Assembly: GCA_029392055.1 (NCBI GenBank)
Contig: CP113928.1
Span: 990,501 to 1,054,500 of the forward strand
DNA: 64,000 nt
Source of the DNA: Leuconostocaceae bacterium ESL0723
GTDB lineage: Bacteria > Bacillota > Bacilli > Lactobacillales > Lactobacillaceae
Reading direction: 5' to 3'
The position numbers were made by a program, and so were the translations under genes. Below, in pieces: positions 45,251-55,174 of this stretch; within the stretch, counting starts at the first letter, position 1; each line of letters starts with the position of its first letter. A model generated the notes under the pieces. It ran no database searches and was not told where the DNA came from. It worked only from the letters and a program-made list of their open reading frames with translations.

Positions 45251-45634
45251 ATGGCTTTTACTGATTATTTTGATGATGTCCAACACATTGGAATTCCTAC
45301 TAAGGACTTGGCTAAGGCTGAGAAGTTCTGGGAATCACTTGGTTTCAAGAAGATTGGTGACTTCCCAGCTGGTGAAGTTATCTTCATGAACCGCGGTCAC
45401 CTAACGATTGAGACTTGGCATGATGAAACTGCAACTGGTAAGCCAGGTGCCATTAACCACATCTCAATGAACACCACCAACGCCGACGAAGCTTTCAAGG
45501 AAGCTAAGGCAGCTGGATTTGATGTTATCGATTCAGAAGTACAACATTTACCATTCTGGGATAAGGGTATTAAGTTCTTTAATATCATGGGACCAGATGC
45601 CGAAATCGTTGAATTCTGTGAAATCGTAAAATAA
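45251..45634 (+). CDS. VOC (glyoxalase-like) family protein
   Basis: 127-residue protein of the vicinal-oxygen-chelate fold: two beta-alpha-beta-beta-beta modules, opening HIGIPTKDLAKAEKFWESLGF near 12-32 (candidate metal His12), with INHISMNT near 70 and a terminal EIVEFCEI (Glu). Could be a lyase, isomerase or binding protein; substrate unknown. Its own AAAGGA ribosome site; shares the unit and terminator with mdh. Same codon bias as mdh. Confidence 0.75.
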   Translation: MAFTDYFDDVQHIGIPTKDLAKAEKFWESLGFKKIGDFPAGEVIFMNRGHLTIETWHDETATGKPGAINHISMNTTNADEAFKEAKAAGFDVIDSEVQHLPFWDKGIKFFNIMGPDAEIVEFCEIVK

Positions 45635-45640
45635 CCCATC

Positions 45641-45672
45641 AAAAAAGGAGTCCCAACCGGGGCTCCTTTTTT
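45641..45672. terminator. Bidirectional terminator
   Basis: Stem GGAGTCCC/GGGGCTCC with loop AACC and A/T flanks, between the VOC gene (plus) and trxB (minus). Confidence 0.9.
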
Positions 45673-45694
45673 AGTACATAAATTTTAATCGACT

Positions 45695-46624
45695 TTAAAT
45701 TTGACTAATAAAATCGTAAGCCTGCTGACCAGCCAGACCACCGTCACCAACTGCAGTAACAATTTGACGGAGGTTCTTTTGCCGGACATCACCGACGGCA
45801 AAGACACCCGGAATGGCAGTCTTCATGTGGTCATCGGTAACAATCCAACCTTGATCATCAGTAATCCCCAGATCTTGGAAGGCCTCGGTATTTGGCCGAA
45901 GACCGACATAGATAAAGACCCCTGAAAATGGTAACTTACCGGTTTCCTGGGTCTGGTTGTTAATCACATCCACGTCGGTAACCTGTTCCTCATTACCATT
46001 AATCTGCTGGACCGAAGTGTTCCAGATAAACTTAATCTTATCGTTTTCCCGGGCCCGCTTTTGCAAGACGGGCTGGGCCTTCAACTGGTCACTGCGGACA
46101 ATAATCGTTACCGAAGCCGCAATGTTGGCCAGGTAAATCCCCTCTTCAACCGCCGAGTCACCACCGCCGATTACGGCTACGTCCTCATTCTTAAAGAAGG
46201 CGCCATCGCAGACGGCACAGTAGCTGATGCCACGACCCTGGTATTCCTCTTCGCCAGGAACACCCAGGTGGACGTGCTCAGAACCGGTCGCAATAATCAC
46301 GGCCTTGGCCTGGAAGTCACCAGAATCAGTGTGAACAATCTTTTCCTGGTCACTAACCACTTCCAAACTTTCAACTGTACCAAAGGCGTATTCAGCCCCA
46401 GCATGCGTCGTCGAAGAATACATTTTTTCGGAAAGATCGGGTCCCATCACACTGTCAAAGCCGGGGTAATTTTCCACCTCGGCCGTATTATTCATTTGGC
46501 CGCCATAGACACCCTGGTCCAACATTACGACGGACAATTCGGCCCGGGCGGCGTAAGTAGCTGCGGTCATGCCGGCTGGTCCGGCACCAATGACCACCAC
46601 ATCATACTGTTTTAAATCAGCCAT
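45695..46624 (-). CDS. trxB: Thioredoxin reductase
   Basis: FAD/NADPH enzyme that recycles TrxA. 309 residues with FAD loop GAGPAGM near 13, redox CAVCD near 136, NADPH loop GGGDSAVEEG near 153 and FAVGDVR near 277. AAGGGGG lies four bases before ATG 46624. Separated from galU by a terminator. Confidence 0.96.
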   Translation of the reverse strand: MADLKQYDVVVIGAGPAGMTAATYAARAELSVVMLDQGVYGGQMNNTAEVENYPGFDSVMGPDLSEKMYSSTTHAGAEYAFGTVESLEVVSDQEKIVHTDSGDFQAKAVIIATGSEHVHLGVPGEEEYQGRGISYCAVCDGAFFKNEDVAVIGGGDSAVEEGIYLANIAASVTIIVRSDQLKAQPVLQKRARENDKIKFIWNTSVQQINGNEEQVTDVDVINNQTQETGKLPFSGVFIYVGLRPNTEAFQDLGITDDQGWIVTDDHMKTAIPGVFAVGDVRQKNLRQIVTAVGDGGLAGQQAYDFISQI

Positions 46625-46685
46625 ATTTCCCCCTTGTCACTGTTCTAGTAATTTTACTCTTAGGCGTTGATAATGTCTAGCTGCT

Positions 46686-46713
46686 AAAAAAAAGAGGTAT
46701 AGACCTCTTTTTT
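46686..46713 (-). terminator. Terminator of the holin-hprK-gpsA-galU operon
   Basis: Stem AAGAGGT/ACCTCTT with a 4-base loop and T run, 3 bases after the galU stop on the minus strand. Confidence 0.92.
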
Positions 46714-46716
46714 ACT

Positions 46717-47592
46717 TTATAGCTTTGGTGCGAGTTCCTTAATGTAAGCCCGCAACTGGTCCTTAATTTCAGGATGCTCCAGACCAAACTTAATGTTGGT
46801 CTCAAGCCAGCCAATCTTAGAACCGATGTCATAACGGTCACCCTTAAATTCGTGAGCGTAAACGTGCTGACGGTTGTTCAAAGAATCGATGGCATCCGTC
46901 AACTGGATTTCACCACCCTTATCAGGCTTAGTGTTTTCCAATTCTTCAAAAATTTCAGGCGTCAGCAGGTAGCGACCAATGATGGCCAAGTCGGAAGGCG
47001 CATCATCGGGTTGAGGCTTTTCGACAAAGTTCTTAACCCGGTAAAGGCCGTCTTCCTTAACCTTGGTAGCTGGATCAATCACCCCGTACTTAGAAACCTG
47101 GTTGTGGGGTACCTTCATAACGGCCAAAGTCGACTCACCAGTTTCACCATAGCGGTCAATCAGCTGCTTGGTCAAGGGCTCCTTATCCTGCATCAAGTCA
47201 TCACCCAGGAGGACCACAAAGGGTTCGTCACCGATGAAATCCTTGGCGGTCAGGACTGCGTCTCCCAGACCATTTGGATGGGATTGACGGATGAAGTACA
47301 TGTTGATGTCGGTCGTATCCTCCACCAACTTCAACAACTTCTGCTTATCCTTTTTACGCAGGTTGTCCTCAAGTTCTGGATTAGAGTCAAAGTAGTCTTC
47401 AATTGACCGCTTTGACTTACCGTCAACGACAACGATGTCTTCGATCCCAGCGGCCATGGCTTCACGGACAATAAATTCAATGGCTGGGGTGTCAACGATA
47501 GGTAACATTTCCTTGGCCAGGGCCTTGGTTGCGGGTAAAAAGCGCGTGCCCAAGCCAGCGGCTGGAATAATGGCCTTACGAACTGGTTTCAT
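46717..47592 (-). CDS. galU: UTP--glucose-1-phosphate uridylyltransferase
   Basis: Makes UDP-glucose for envelope glycans and the Leloir pathway. 291 residues with [14 protein letters not shown] near 11-24, VVLLGDDLM near 107 and [10 protein letters not shown] near 171. Ends in its own terminator; 32 bases after gpsA. Confidence 0.97.
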   Translation of the reverse strand: MKPVRKAIIPAAGLGTRFLPATKALAKEMLPIVDTPAIEFIVREAMAAGIEDIVVVDGKSKRSIEDYFDSNPELEDNLRKKDKQKLLKLVEDTTDINMYFIRQSHPNGLGDAVLTAKDFIGDEPFVVLLGDDLMQDKEPLTKQLIDRYGETGESTLAVMKVPHNQVSKYGVIDPATKVKEDGLYRVKNFVEKPQPDDAPSDLAIIGRYLLTPEIFEELENTKPDKGGEIQLTDAIDSLNNRQHVYAHEFKGDRYDIGSKIGWLETNIKFGLEHPEIKDQLRAYIKELAPKL

Positions 47593-47624
47593 AGTTTTTG
47601 CCTACTTTCTTACTTTGATAACCC

Positions 47625-48635
47625 TCAAGCCTCACTCTTTAAAGGTCGGGTCATCAATTCTTTAATTTCTGAACGGATATCAGCCCCCTGGTAGAGGACC
47701 TGATAAATTGCAGTGGTAATCGGAATATTAATTTGCTTTTGGTTGGCAAATTCATAGATAGCAGCGGTGGTATTGACTCCTTCAATCACCATGCCCATGT
47801 CGGCCTGAACCTGGTCAAGAGCCTGCCCCTGGCCTAGCGCCCGGCCGGCCCGGTAGTTACGTGAGTTAGGTGACATTCCGGTCACAATTAGGTCACCAAT
47901 GCCGGCTAATCCTAGGAAGGTTTCGGGTTTAGCCCCTAAGGCGGTACCTACGGCCCGCATTTCTACTAGACCACGGGTCAGCAGGGCTGCCTGAGAATTG
48001 GCACCATAGCCCAGGCCAATCAAGATGCCTGAACCAATCGCCATGATGTTCTTCAAGGCTCCGGCGAGTTCGGCGCCCACCAAATCGGGGTTAGTATAAG
48101 GGCGGAAGGTATCGGTTGCTAAGAGGTGTTGCAGTTGACTGGTAGCCCCCTGGTCAGCTCCGGCAACTGATACCGCCGTTAGGTCGCCTTGGATGACACC
48201 TTCAGCGTGGGATGGGCCTGAAATTGCTGAAATACTGGTCCGTAACTCGGCCGGAATTTCTTCAGCAATCATCTGTGAAATCAGCTTGTGACTCCCCTGC
48301 TCAAGGCCTTTAGTCGCATGGGCAATGGCGATTGGGTGTTGACCGGCTTTAAGCAGTTCGGCTAGCTGTTTAGCAACTGAACGAACTGCCCCGGTTGGCA
48401 CGACCATTAAGACCATGTCAACACCCTGAATCGCAGCCGCCATGTCGGCCGTCGCCTTCAGGTTTTCACGCAGATGCGCCTTAGGCAGATAATGTTGGTT
48501 CGTATGTTGCTGGTTAATCTCGTCCGCCTGATTTTGACGGTGCGTCCAAATGGTCACCTCGGACTGATTCTGGGCAATCTGGTTTGCTAGGGCAGTTCCC
48601 CAGGAACCGGCCCCGAGCACTGCAATCTTAGTCAT
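47625..48635 (-). CDS. gpsA: NAD(P)+-dependent glycerol-3-phosphate dehydrogenase
   Basis: Makes sn-glycerol 3-phosphate for phospholipid. 336 residues with GAGSWGTAL near 8-16, the catalytic-domain ELAGALKNIMAIGSGI and GLAGIGDLIVT. ATG 48635 overlaps hprK by 8 bases; the frame extends upstream into hprK but that part is spurious. lgt, which often sits between hprK and gpsA, is missing here. Confidence 0.97.
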   Translation of the reverse strand: MTKIAVLGAGSWGTALANQIAQNQSEVTIWTHRQNQADEINQQHTNQHYLPKAHLRENLKATADMAAAIQGVDMVLMVVPTGAVRSVAKQLAELLKAGQHPIAIAHATKGLEQGSHKLISQMIAEEIPAELRTSISAISGPSHAEGVIQGDLTAVSVAGADQGATSQLQHLLATDTFRPYTNPDLVGAELAGALKNIMAIGSGILIGLGYGANSQAALLTRGLVEMRAVGTALGAKPETFLGLAGIGDLIVTGMSPNSRNYRAGRALGQGQALDQVQADMGMVIEGVNTTAAIYEFANQKQINIPITTAIYQVLYQGADIRSEIKELMTRPLKSEA

Positions 48636-49608
48636 CGGCCTGCTCTTTTTCCTCTTTAGCGTCAATCTTTTCGTTGCGGGCAATTTCAGCATTCATCCGC
48701 TGTTCCAGGGTCTGCAGAGCGTCAAAGCCCATGTTAGACGTCCGGTACTTAACGGCGGCGGCATCAATCACACTGGCAGTGTTACGACCAGGGGTAACTG
48801 GGACAACCATCCGCTTAATCTTGACCCCGAGGATTTCCATGGTGTCGTCCTCGTTGCCCAGGCGGTCAAAGCTCTGCTCCCCAATCTTACCGTTGGAAAG
48901 GTGGATGTTAACCTTAATTGAAGCGTGGGAGCGAACCGAAACGGCCCCGTAAATCTGCTGAACGTCAATGATACCAACCCCACGGACTTCCATCATGTTG
49001 CGCAGGACTTCACTGGGTTCTCCAATCAAACGTTCTTCATCCTCTTGGTGGATATCAACCCGGTCATCCGCCACCAGACGGGCCTTACCCTGCTGGATTA
49101 GTTCCAGGGCGGCCTCGGTCTTACCGATGCCGGCATCCCCGGTAATCAAGACACCCATCCCGTGGACATCAATTAAGACCCCGTGGACACTCTTACGAGG
49201 TGCTAACTGGCCACCCAGATAATAAGTCATGTTAGACAGAATCTGGGATGAGGTCAACGAAGTGGTCAGGATTGGAATCCGGGCCTCTTCAGCCGCCTGC
49301 TTGAGCTCTTCACTGATGGGCAGGCTGGTTGAAACGACGAAGGCTGGCGTCACTGGGTCAGCCATCTTACGATAAACCATCAAGAGCTCATCGTGTTGCA
49401 TCCGCTCTGAAAACGAGGTCTCAGTAATCCCCAGCAACTGCACCCGCTTGGGGGCGTAGTAGTTAAAGTAACCGGTCATTTCCAGACCAGGACGGCTAAT
49501 GTCGGCCGTGGTAATTTGTCGATCTAAGTACTTCTTACCGGCGACAATCTTCAAGCGGGTGTTGTCCACTAGGTCCTTAACCGTTACTGATAGTTGTTCC
49601 TCTGCCAT
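48628..49608 (-). CDS. hprK: HPr kinase/phosphorylase
   Basis: Phosphorylates HPr Ser46 and so controls CcpA-linked carbon repression. 326 residues with an N-terminal domain, P-loop GDAGIGKTEAAL near 151-162 and the HprK signature EVRGVGIIDVQQIYG near 207-221. Start overlaps the holin-like stop by one base (TAATG), so they are coupled. Confidence 0.97.
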   Translation of the reverse strand: MAEEQLSVTVKDLVDNTRLKIVAGKKYLDRQITTADISRPGLEMTGYFNYYAPKRVQLLGITETSFSERMQHDELLMVYRKMADPVTPAFVVSTSLPISEELKQAAEEARIPILTTSLTSSQILSNMTYYLGGQLAPRKSVHGVLIDVHGMGVLITGDAGIGKTEAALELIQQGKARLVADDRVDIHQEDEERLIGEPSEVLRNMMEVRGVGIIDVQQIYGAVSVRSHASIKVNIHLSNGKIGEQSFDRLGNEDDTMEILGVKIKRMVVPVTPGRNTASVIDAAAVKYRTSNMGFDALQTLEQRMNAEIARNEKIDAKEEKEQADD

Positions 49609-49973
49609 TAGTCCTCTCCGTCCTTTACTTCTTGTCCTTGCTGCCGCTCATTGAAAAATGAATTGGTGATGGCCAAGATGACCGCAATCAACATTGCCCA
49701 CCAGAAATTGGCAAAGTGGAAGCCAGTTACCAGGTGCGCAGTTAGCTCTAAGAGTGCCGCATTAATGACGACCGAGAAGATACCCAGCGTAAGCATTAAG
49801 AGCGGCAGGCTCAAAAAGAAGAGCAGGGGCTTAACCGACCAATTTAGCAGTGCCAAGACAAAGGCAGCAACCAGGGCGGCGACCCAATTATTTAATTCAA
49901 AGCCGGTTGGAAAGAGCAATGACGCCGCCAAGAAGACGCCGAAATTAACCCCGACATTTACAATAAAACGCAT
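49608..49973 (-). CDS. Phage-holin-family (YvlD-like) membrane protein
   Basis: 121 residues with four hydrophobic segments and LALLNWSVKPLLFFLSLPL near 40, typical of the Phage_holin_4_2/YvlD family. It is chromosomal and not near phage genes, so it is not a phage lysis gene; the function is unknown, perhaps envelope stress. First gene of the operon to galU, coupled to hprK. The C-terminus is short and acidic. Confidence 0.8.
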   Translation of the reverse strand: MRFIVNVGVNFGVFLAASLLFPTGFELNNWVAALVAAFVLALLNWSVKPLLFFLSLPLLMLTLGIFSVVINAALLELTAHLVTGFHFANFWWAMLIAVILAITNSFFNERQQGQEVKDGED

Positions 49974-50099
49974 GCTAACCTCACATCAGGATTGCTAAGC
50001 AATCCCTCATATTTGTTAAAACTTAAACACACCTATTATAGCAAATTGTCCAGTCAAACAACAGTCAGGCCAACTACCCCCGACTGGGTTTTAGCTGAT

Positions 50100-50125
50100 A
50101 AAAAAAGGACCATTGGTCCTTTTTA
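50100..50125 (-). terminator. Terminator of the pst-phoU operon
   Basis: Stem AGGACC/GGTCCT with loop ATT and T run on the minus strand, about 15 bases after phoU. Confidence 0.9.
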
Positions 50126-50140
50126 CCAACTAGCTATAGC

Positions 50141-50815
50141 TTAAATGAAGAAGTTATAACCAGGATTAAGTTCAATGATTTTACCGGTGCGCTTGTAGAC
50201 AATCCACTCAGCAATATCGGTCGTGTAATCACCGATGCGCTTGATGTAACCGGCAATCACCAGGTAGTCAGCGGCTGAATCAACCACTTCAGCGGTTTCC
50301 TTCATGGCATCAACCGCTTCAGTCCGCACCTTGGCAGCGTCATCAGACAGCTGGTGGTTCTTAGTAGCAATCGTCTCTGCCCCAAGGGCATCGTTTTTCA
50401 CGTAGTAGGACATGACTTCCGAAACCATCTGGGCGACTAACTCACCCATGTCACCCAACTGGGCCTCAATGGCCTTGATGTGCTTGGTTCCCTTCACACG
50501 GATGGTCGAGGTCGCAATGTTGCGCGCCTGGTCCCCCATCCGCTCCAAAACTGATACAGCCTTTAGAATCGTAACAATTTCACGCAGGTCGGTTGTCACC
50601 GGCTGGTAAAGGGCAATCATTTCAAAGGACTTCTTTTCAATGGCTGCTTCCCGCTCGTTAATCTTATAATCGTGGTCGATAATCCGGCGGGCCCCTTCAC
50701 GGTCATGCTTAATAAATGACTGGACCGCAGCCTGGATGGTCTTTGAGACCAACTGCCCCATTTCCGTAAAGGAACTATCCAAATCAGCCAATTCTTCATC
50801 AAATAAACGTCGCAT
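50141..50815 (-). CDS. phoU: Phosphate transport regulator PhoU
   Basis: 224-residue helical protein with two PhoU repeats: a first E-x(3)-D metal cluster region near DREGARRIIDHDYKINERE (39-57) and a second near 140-185. It modulates the Pst transporter and signalling. Last gene of the pst operon, 36 bases after pstB. Confidence 0.96.
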   Translation of the reverse strand: MRRLFDEELADLDSSFTEMGQLVSKTIQAAVQSFIKHDREGARRIIDHDYKINEREAAIEKKSFEMIALYQPVTTDLREIVTILKAVSVLERMGDQARNIATSTIRVKGTKHIKAIEAQLGDMGELVAQMVSEVMSYYVKNDALGAETIATKNHQLSDDAAKVRTEAVDAMKETAEVVDSAADYLVIAGYIKRIGDYTTDIAEWIVYKRTGKIIELNPGYNFFI

Positions 50816-50851
50816 AGTAATTTCTCCCTAAATTTACATTGTTATCACAAC

Positions 50852-51616
50852 TTAGCCAAAGCGACCACTGATATAATCCTGGGTTTCCTTCTTGGCTGGG
50901 TCTAAGAAAATCTTGCGGGTGTCATCAACTTCTACCAAGTCCCCACTTAGGAAGAAGGCGGTTCGATCAGAAATTCGTGAAGCTTGCGACATGGAGTGGG
51001 TCACGATAATCATGGCGTACTGGTCGCGGAGGTTCATCAAGGTTTCCTCGATGTTGTGGCTCGAAACTGGGTCCAAGGCTGAGGTAGGCTCATCTAAGAG
51101 CAGCAAGTCTGGTGAAGTTGCCAGCACCCGGGCAATGGAAACTCGTTGCTGCTGACCACCAGATAAGCTCAGGGCCGAATCATTCAGGTGGTCCTTAACT
51201 TCGTCCCAAATGGAAGCGGCCTTCAAAGACTCTTCGACCACCCGGTCTAAGACCTTGCGGTCCTTCACCCCACTAAAGCGCAAACCTAAAATCACATTGT
51301 CATAAATTGAAAATGGGAAAGGATTAGGCTGTTGGAAGACCATACCAATCTTTTTACGCAGGTCAACCGTGTCAGTGGTAGGGGCATAAATATCTTCCCC
51401 CAGGAAGGTAAAGGAACCAGTAACGGTTACGTTTTCCTCCAAATCATGCATTCGGTTTAAGGCTCTTAAGTAGGTAGATTTTCCTGAACCCGATGGTCCA
51501 ATCAAGGCCGTAATCCCCTTTTTAGGGAAGTCCAGGTCAATGCCGTGGAGGGCTTCTTTGTCGCCGTACCAGAGCCGTACATCACGTGTTGTTAAAATCT
51601 TATCTTGATTGTTCAT
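50852..51616 (-). CDS. pstB: Phosphate ABC transporter ATPase PstB, second copy
   Basis: 254 residues with Walker [18 protein letters not shown] near 38, signature LSGGQQQR near 150 and Walker [13 protein letters not shown] near 173. Overlaps the first pstB by 4 bases. Two pstB genes in tandem are common in Lactobacillales; the copies differ clearly and are not a recent duplication. Confidence 0.96.
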   Translation of the reverse strand: MNNQDKILTTRDVRLWYGDKEALHGIDLDFPKKGITALIGPSGSGKSTYLRALNRMHDLEENVTVTGSFTFLGEDIYAPTTDTVDLRKKIGMVFQQPNPFPFSIYDNVILGLRFSGVKDRKVLDRVVEESLKAASIWDEVKDHLNDSALSLSGGQQQRVSIARVLATSPDLLLLDEPTSALDPVSSHNIEETLMNLRDQYAMIIVTHSMSQASRISDRTAFFLSGDLVEVDDTRKIFLDPAKKETQDYISGRFG

Positions 51617-52452
51617 CCAAAATTACCTGAAATATAATCATTGGTTAAAGCGACCTTAGGACGGGTAAAGATTTTACGCGTCAAATCATATTCAATCGCC
51701 TTGCCCAGGTGGAAGAAAGCGGTGTAATCACTAATTCGAGCAGCCTGTTGCATGTTATGAGTAACGATAATAATGGTGTAATGTTCTTTTAGCTCCAAGA
51801 GGGTATCTTCAAAGCGTGCCGATGAAATCGGATCCAGGGCACTGGAAGGCTCATCTAAGAGTAAGATATCGGGTTTTAAAGCCAGGGCCCGAGCAATCAC
51901 TAGCCGTTGGGCCTGCCCACCTGAAAGGGCCAGGGCTGACTTGTGGAGCTCATCTTTGACCTGGTCCCACAGGGCCGCCTGCTTGAGGCTGGTCTCAACG
52001 ATTTCATCCAACTGGTCCTTGCTGTAATGACCACGCTGGGTCAAGGCGAAGGTAATGTTGTCATAGATGGACTTGGCAAAGGGATTTGGCTTTTGGAAAA
52101 CCATGCCGATATGGCGCCGCATTTCAAAGACATCAATGTCTTTAGAGTTAATGTCTAAGCCACGGTACATAATCTGACCGTTAACCGTTGCCACCCCGTC
52201 GTTCATCCGGTTTAAAGACCTTAGGAAAGTCGACTTACCTGAACCAGATGCACCAATCAGACTGGTGATCTTAAAACGTTCAAAGGCTAAATCCCCTTCG
52301 CTAAGGGCTAACTTTTTACCGTAATAAACTTGAAGGTTATGAGTCGACAAGGCAATTTCGTGCTTCTTGGGATTCATCTCAATGATGTGTCGTTCCGGGG
52401 CCTGCTCCGGAATGAACTCACTGACTGGTTTTAAATCATGGTTGGCCTGCAT
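51613..52452 (-). CDS. pstB: Phosphate ABC transporter ATPase PstB, first copy
   Basis: 279 residues with an N-terminal extension of about 30 residues absent from the second copy, Walker [20 protein letters not shown] near 67, signature LSGGQAQR near 178 and Walker [12 protein letters not shown] near 199. Starts 12 bases after pstA. With the second copy it powers PstCA. Confidence 0.95.
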   Translation of the reverse strand: MQANHDLKPVSEFIPEQAPERHIIEMNPKKHEIALSTHNLQVYYGKKLALSEGDLAFERFKITSLIGASGSGKSTFLRSLNRMNDGVATVNGQIMYRGLDINSKDIDVFEMRRHIGMVFQKPNPFAKSIYDNITFALTQRGHYSKDQLDEIVETSLKQAALWDQVKDELHKSALALSGGQAQRLVIARALALKPDILLLDEPSSALDPISSARFEDTLLELKEHYTIIIVTHNMQQAARISDYTAFFHLGKAIEYDLTRKIFTRPKVALTNDYISGNFG

Positions 52453-52464
52453 TATTTACTCACC

Positions 52465-53349
52465 TCACGAACTCGTCAAACGCTTGTACAAGTGCGCCCC
52501 AATCCGGCGGGCACTGACATTAAAAATCAAAACCACAATAATCAAGACGGCTGATGCCCCAGCTGAAACCAGGGTAACATCGGGCATAATTCCTTCGGAA
52601 TTGATCTTCCAGATGTGGACCGCCAAGGTTTCGGCCGGCCGCATCGGACTAAGCGGACTGGAAATGTTGAAAGGATTCCAGTCGGTAAAGTTCAAGGCGG
52701 GTGCCGATTGACCGGCGGTGTAAATCAAGGCAGCGGCTTCACCAAAGACTCGGCCGGAGGAAAGAATCACGCCAGTAACAATCGATGGCACTGCGGCGGG
52801 TAAGATAACATGAATAACCGTCTCCCACCGTGACAATCCCAGGGCAGCACCTGCTTGGCGCTGAAGGTCTGGAATCTGGGCCAGACTGGTTTCAATTGAC
52901 CGCGTTAGCAGGGGCAAGTTGAAAATGGTCAGAGCCACCGCACCCGACAGGATTGAGAAGCCAAACTTGAATTGGACCACGAAGAGCAGGAAACCAAAGA
53001 GACCGACCACCACGGAAGGTAGGGAGCTCAAGATTTCAATTGCGGTGCGAATGACACTAACCCAAGCAGCCTTAGGGGCGTACTCATTAAGGTAAATGGC
53101 TGCGCCCAGGGCAATCGGGAAGCTAATCAACATGGCTAGAATCAACAGGTAAAACGAGTTAAAGAGCTGGATTCCAATTCCACCACCAGCTTCAAAGGAG
53201 CGGGCAGGCGAAGTCAGGAAGTGCCAGGAAAGGTGGGGCACGCCGCGGACCAGGATAAAGGCTAGCATGGCTACCAAAATAATGGCCACGGTTGCGGTGA
53301 TAACATAGATGATTGCAGTCGCAATCTTATCACTTGTTTTTGCGTTCAT
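52465..53349 (-). CDS. pstA: Phosphate ABC transporter permease PstA
   Basis: 294 residues, six membrane helices and the EAA-type loop ETSLAQIPDLQRQAGAALGLSRW (near 175-197). Its start overlaps the pstC stop by one base. Confidence 0.96.
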   Translation of the reverse strand: MNAKTSDKIATAIIYVITATVAIILVAMLAFILVRGVPHLSWHFLTSPARSFEAGGGIGIQLFNSFYLLILAMLISFPIALGAAIYLNEYAPKAAWVSVIRTAIEILSSLPSVVVGLFGFLLFVVQFKFGFSILSGAVALTIFNLPLLTRSIETSLAQIPDLQRQAGAALGLSRWETVIHVILPAAVPSIVTGVILSSGRVFGEAAALIYTAGQSAPALNFTDWNPFNISSPLSPMRPAETLAVHIWKINSEGIMPDVTLVSAGASAVLIIVVLIFNVSARRIGAHLYKRLTSS

Positions 53350-54272
53350 TACTTCAATTCTCCCTTACGTCCAATCCAACGAATAATTAGGTTAAATACC
53401 AGCGACATCAGCAGCAAGATCATGGCCAGACTCCACAAAACATTGTTTTGTAGGGAGCCCATGACGGTGTTACCGATACCCATGGTTAGAATTGAGGTCA
53501 AGGTTGAAGCGGGGGTTGTCAGGCTAGTTGGCATCAAGGCCGCGTTTCCGATCACCATCTGAACCGCTAGCGCTTCACCAAAGGCACGGGCCATTCCAAA
53601 GACCACCGCCGTCAAAATACCTGGCGTAGCGGCCCGCAAGACCACCTTGGAAATCATTTGCCAGCGGGTTGCCCCGATGGCTAAGGCTGATTCACGGTAG
53701 TGACGGGGAACCGACCGCAATGTATCAACGGTCATTGAAGTAATCGTCGGTAAAATCATCACAAACAAGACAATCGTACCGGCTAAGATACCAAAACCAG
53801 ATCCGCCAAAGATTGAACGCAGGAAGGGCACCACCACTGTCAGGCCAATGAAGCCATAAACAACGGAAGGAATGCCGACCAACAATTCAATCACCGGTTG
53901 CATCAAACGTGCACCGCGACGAGGCTGAATTTCAGTCATAAAGACGGCCGTGCCGATAGCAAAGGGCGTAGCAACGGCAGCCGCCAGCAAGGTTACTAAG
54001 AAAGAACCTGCAATCATTGGCAGAGCGCCAACGTAAGGTAATTTAGTTTTTGGGTCAACCACCGAAGGGTTCCAGGTGGTACCTGTCAAAAACTTCCATA
54101 AGTTAACTTTATTGGTCGTAAAGGTGGCAATTCCCTTGGTAAATACAAAGGCAAAGATCAATACCACCACAATGCCAATCAACGCTAGGGCCGCGATACT
54201 GATTGCCTTCCCGTAGTTATCTTTACGGGTTGACTCTGAGCGGCGTAGCAGGTATGTCGTAATCCTATCCAT
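53349..54272 (-). CDS. pstC: Phosphate ABC transporter permease PstC
   Basis: 307 residues, six membrane helices with PSVVYGFIGL and the permease loop VPRHYRESALAIGATRW. I prefer ATG 54272, with GGGGG five bases upstream; ATG 54284, which overlaps the pstS stop (TAATG), is possible and has AAGG upstream. Confidence 0.95.
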   Translation of the reverse strand: MDRITTYLLRRSESTRKDNYGKAISIAALALIGIVVVLIFAFVFTKGIATFTTNKVNLWKFLTGTTWNPSVVDPKTKLPYVGALPMIAGSFLVTLLAAAVATPFAIGTAVFMTEIQPRRGARLMQPVIELLVGIPSVVYGFIGLTVVVPFLRSIFGGSGFGILAGTIVLFVMILPTITSMTVDTLRSVPRHYRESALAIGATRWQMISKVVLRAATPGILTAVVFGMARAFGEALAVQMVIGNAALMPTSLTTPASTLTSILTMGIGNTVMGSLQNNVLWSLAMILLLMSLVFNLIIRWIGRKGELK

Positions 54273-54283
54273 TTGATCCCCCA

Positions 54284-55174
54284 TTATGCAGCCTTATTAG
54301 TGACTTGACCATTCAAATCACGCGTAATCTTCATATCCTGGACTGAGATATAGCCCAACTTCTTGACCAGGGTCGCCTGGATTTTGTCGGATAGGATATA
54401 GTCGATGAATTTCTGAACGGCCGGCTTTGGCTGACCCTTGGTATAAATATGTTCATAGGACCAGATTGGATACTGTCCGGTAGTGACATTGCTGTCAGTA
54501 GCGGTAACGCCATTTACCTTGGGAACTGCAACGGAACTGTTCTTATAGGCAAAGGCAACATAAGAAATGGCGCCTGGCGTGGTCGAAACAATGGAGCGCA
54601 CCATTCCGGATGAATCTTGTTCTTGGGCTTCAACACTCTGGTGGTTCTTTAGGCCCCACTTTTCAAAAGCGGCCCGCGTACCTGAACCAGTTGCCCGGTT
54701 AATAATGACGATTTTTTGATCTTTACCGCCAACTTCTTTCCAGTTGGTAATCTTACCGGTAAAAATTTGAATTAATTGATCTTGGGTTAAGTTATCGACA
54801 CCCACATCCTTGTTTAGGATGGGGGTAATGCCGACCACCGCAACCGTGTGGTCGACTAACTTACTAGCATCAATACCCTTTTTTTCTTGGGCAAACACAT
54901 CTGAATTTCCTAAATCAACTGCGCCTTGGGAAACCTGGCTGAGACCGGTTCCCGTACCTCCTCCTTGGACGTTAATGAAAATACCAGCATTCTCCTTGCT
55001 GTACTCCTCACCAGCTGCTTCGACCAGGGGCTGTAGGGCGGTTGACCCCACTGCCGTAATCGAAGTGCCCGAAGCACTGCTCCGGTCACGCGTGGCATAC
55101 GCGGTACCGATAAGCGCGGCTATCAGTACCAACACAACTGCAAAAACAATCATCCCGCGATGAGATTTTGCCAT
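54284..55174 (-). CDS. pstS: Phosphate-binding protein PstS without a lipobox
   Basis: Extracellular phosphate receptor. About 296 residues: N-terminal hydrophobic helix at about 8-28, then the phosphate-binding domain with AVGSTALQPLVEAAGEEY near 45, GGGTGTGL near 75 and NRATGSGTRAAFEKWG near 155-170. The N-terminus has no cysteine, so it cannot be a conventional lipoprotein; it must be membrane-anchored by its helix or cleaved near AYA. ATG 55174 has GGGGG nine bases upstream; a GTG at 55204 is an unlikely alternative. First pst gene. Confidence 0.94.
   Translation of the reverse strand: MAKSHRGMIVFAVVLVLIAALIGTAYATRDRSSASGTSITAVGSTALQPLVEAAGEEYSKENAGIFINVQGGGTGTGLSQVSQGAVDLGNSDVFAQEKKGIDASKLVDHTVAVVGITPILNKDVGVDNLTQDQLIQIFTGKITNWKEVGGKDQKIVIINRATGSGTRAAFEKWGLKNHQSVEAQEQDSSGMVRSIVSTTPGAISYVAFAYKNSSVAVPKVNGVTATDSNVTTGQYPIWSYEHIYTKGQPKPAVQKFIDYILSDKIQATLVKKLGYISVQDMKITRDLNGQVTNKAA

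Noticed and set aside
46061-47406. Long plus-strand frames (184 and 210 codons) opposite trxB and galU
   Set aside because: They mirror conserved genes and have no supporting signals.
49608-49973. Phage holin, hinting at a prophage
   Set aside because: The family name is historical; the gene is coupled to hprK and no phage genes are near.
50852-52452. Recent tandem duplication of pstB
   Set aside because: The two copies are divergent and this pair is common in Lactobacillales.
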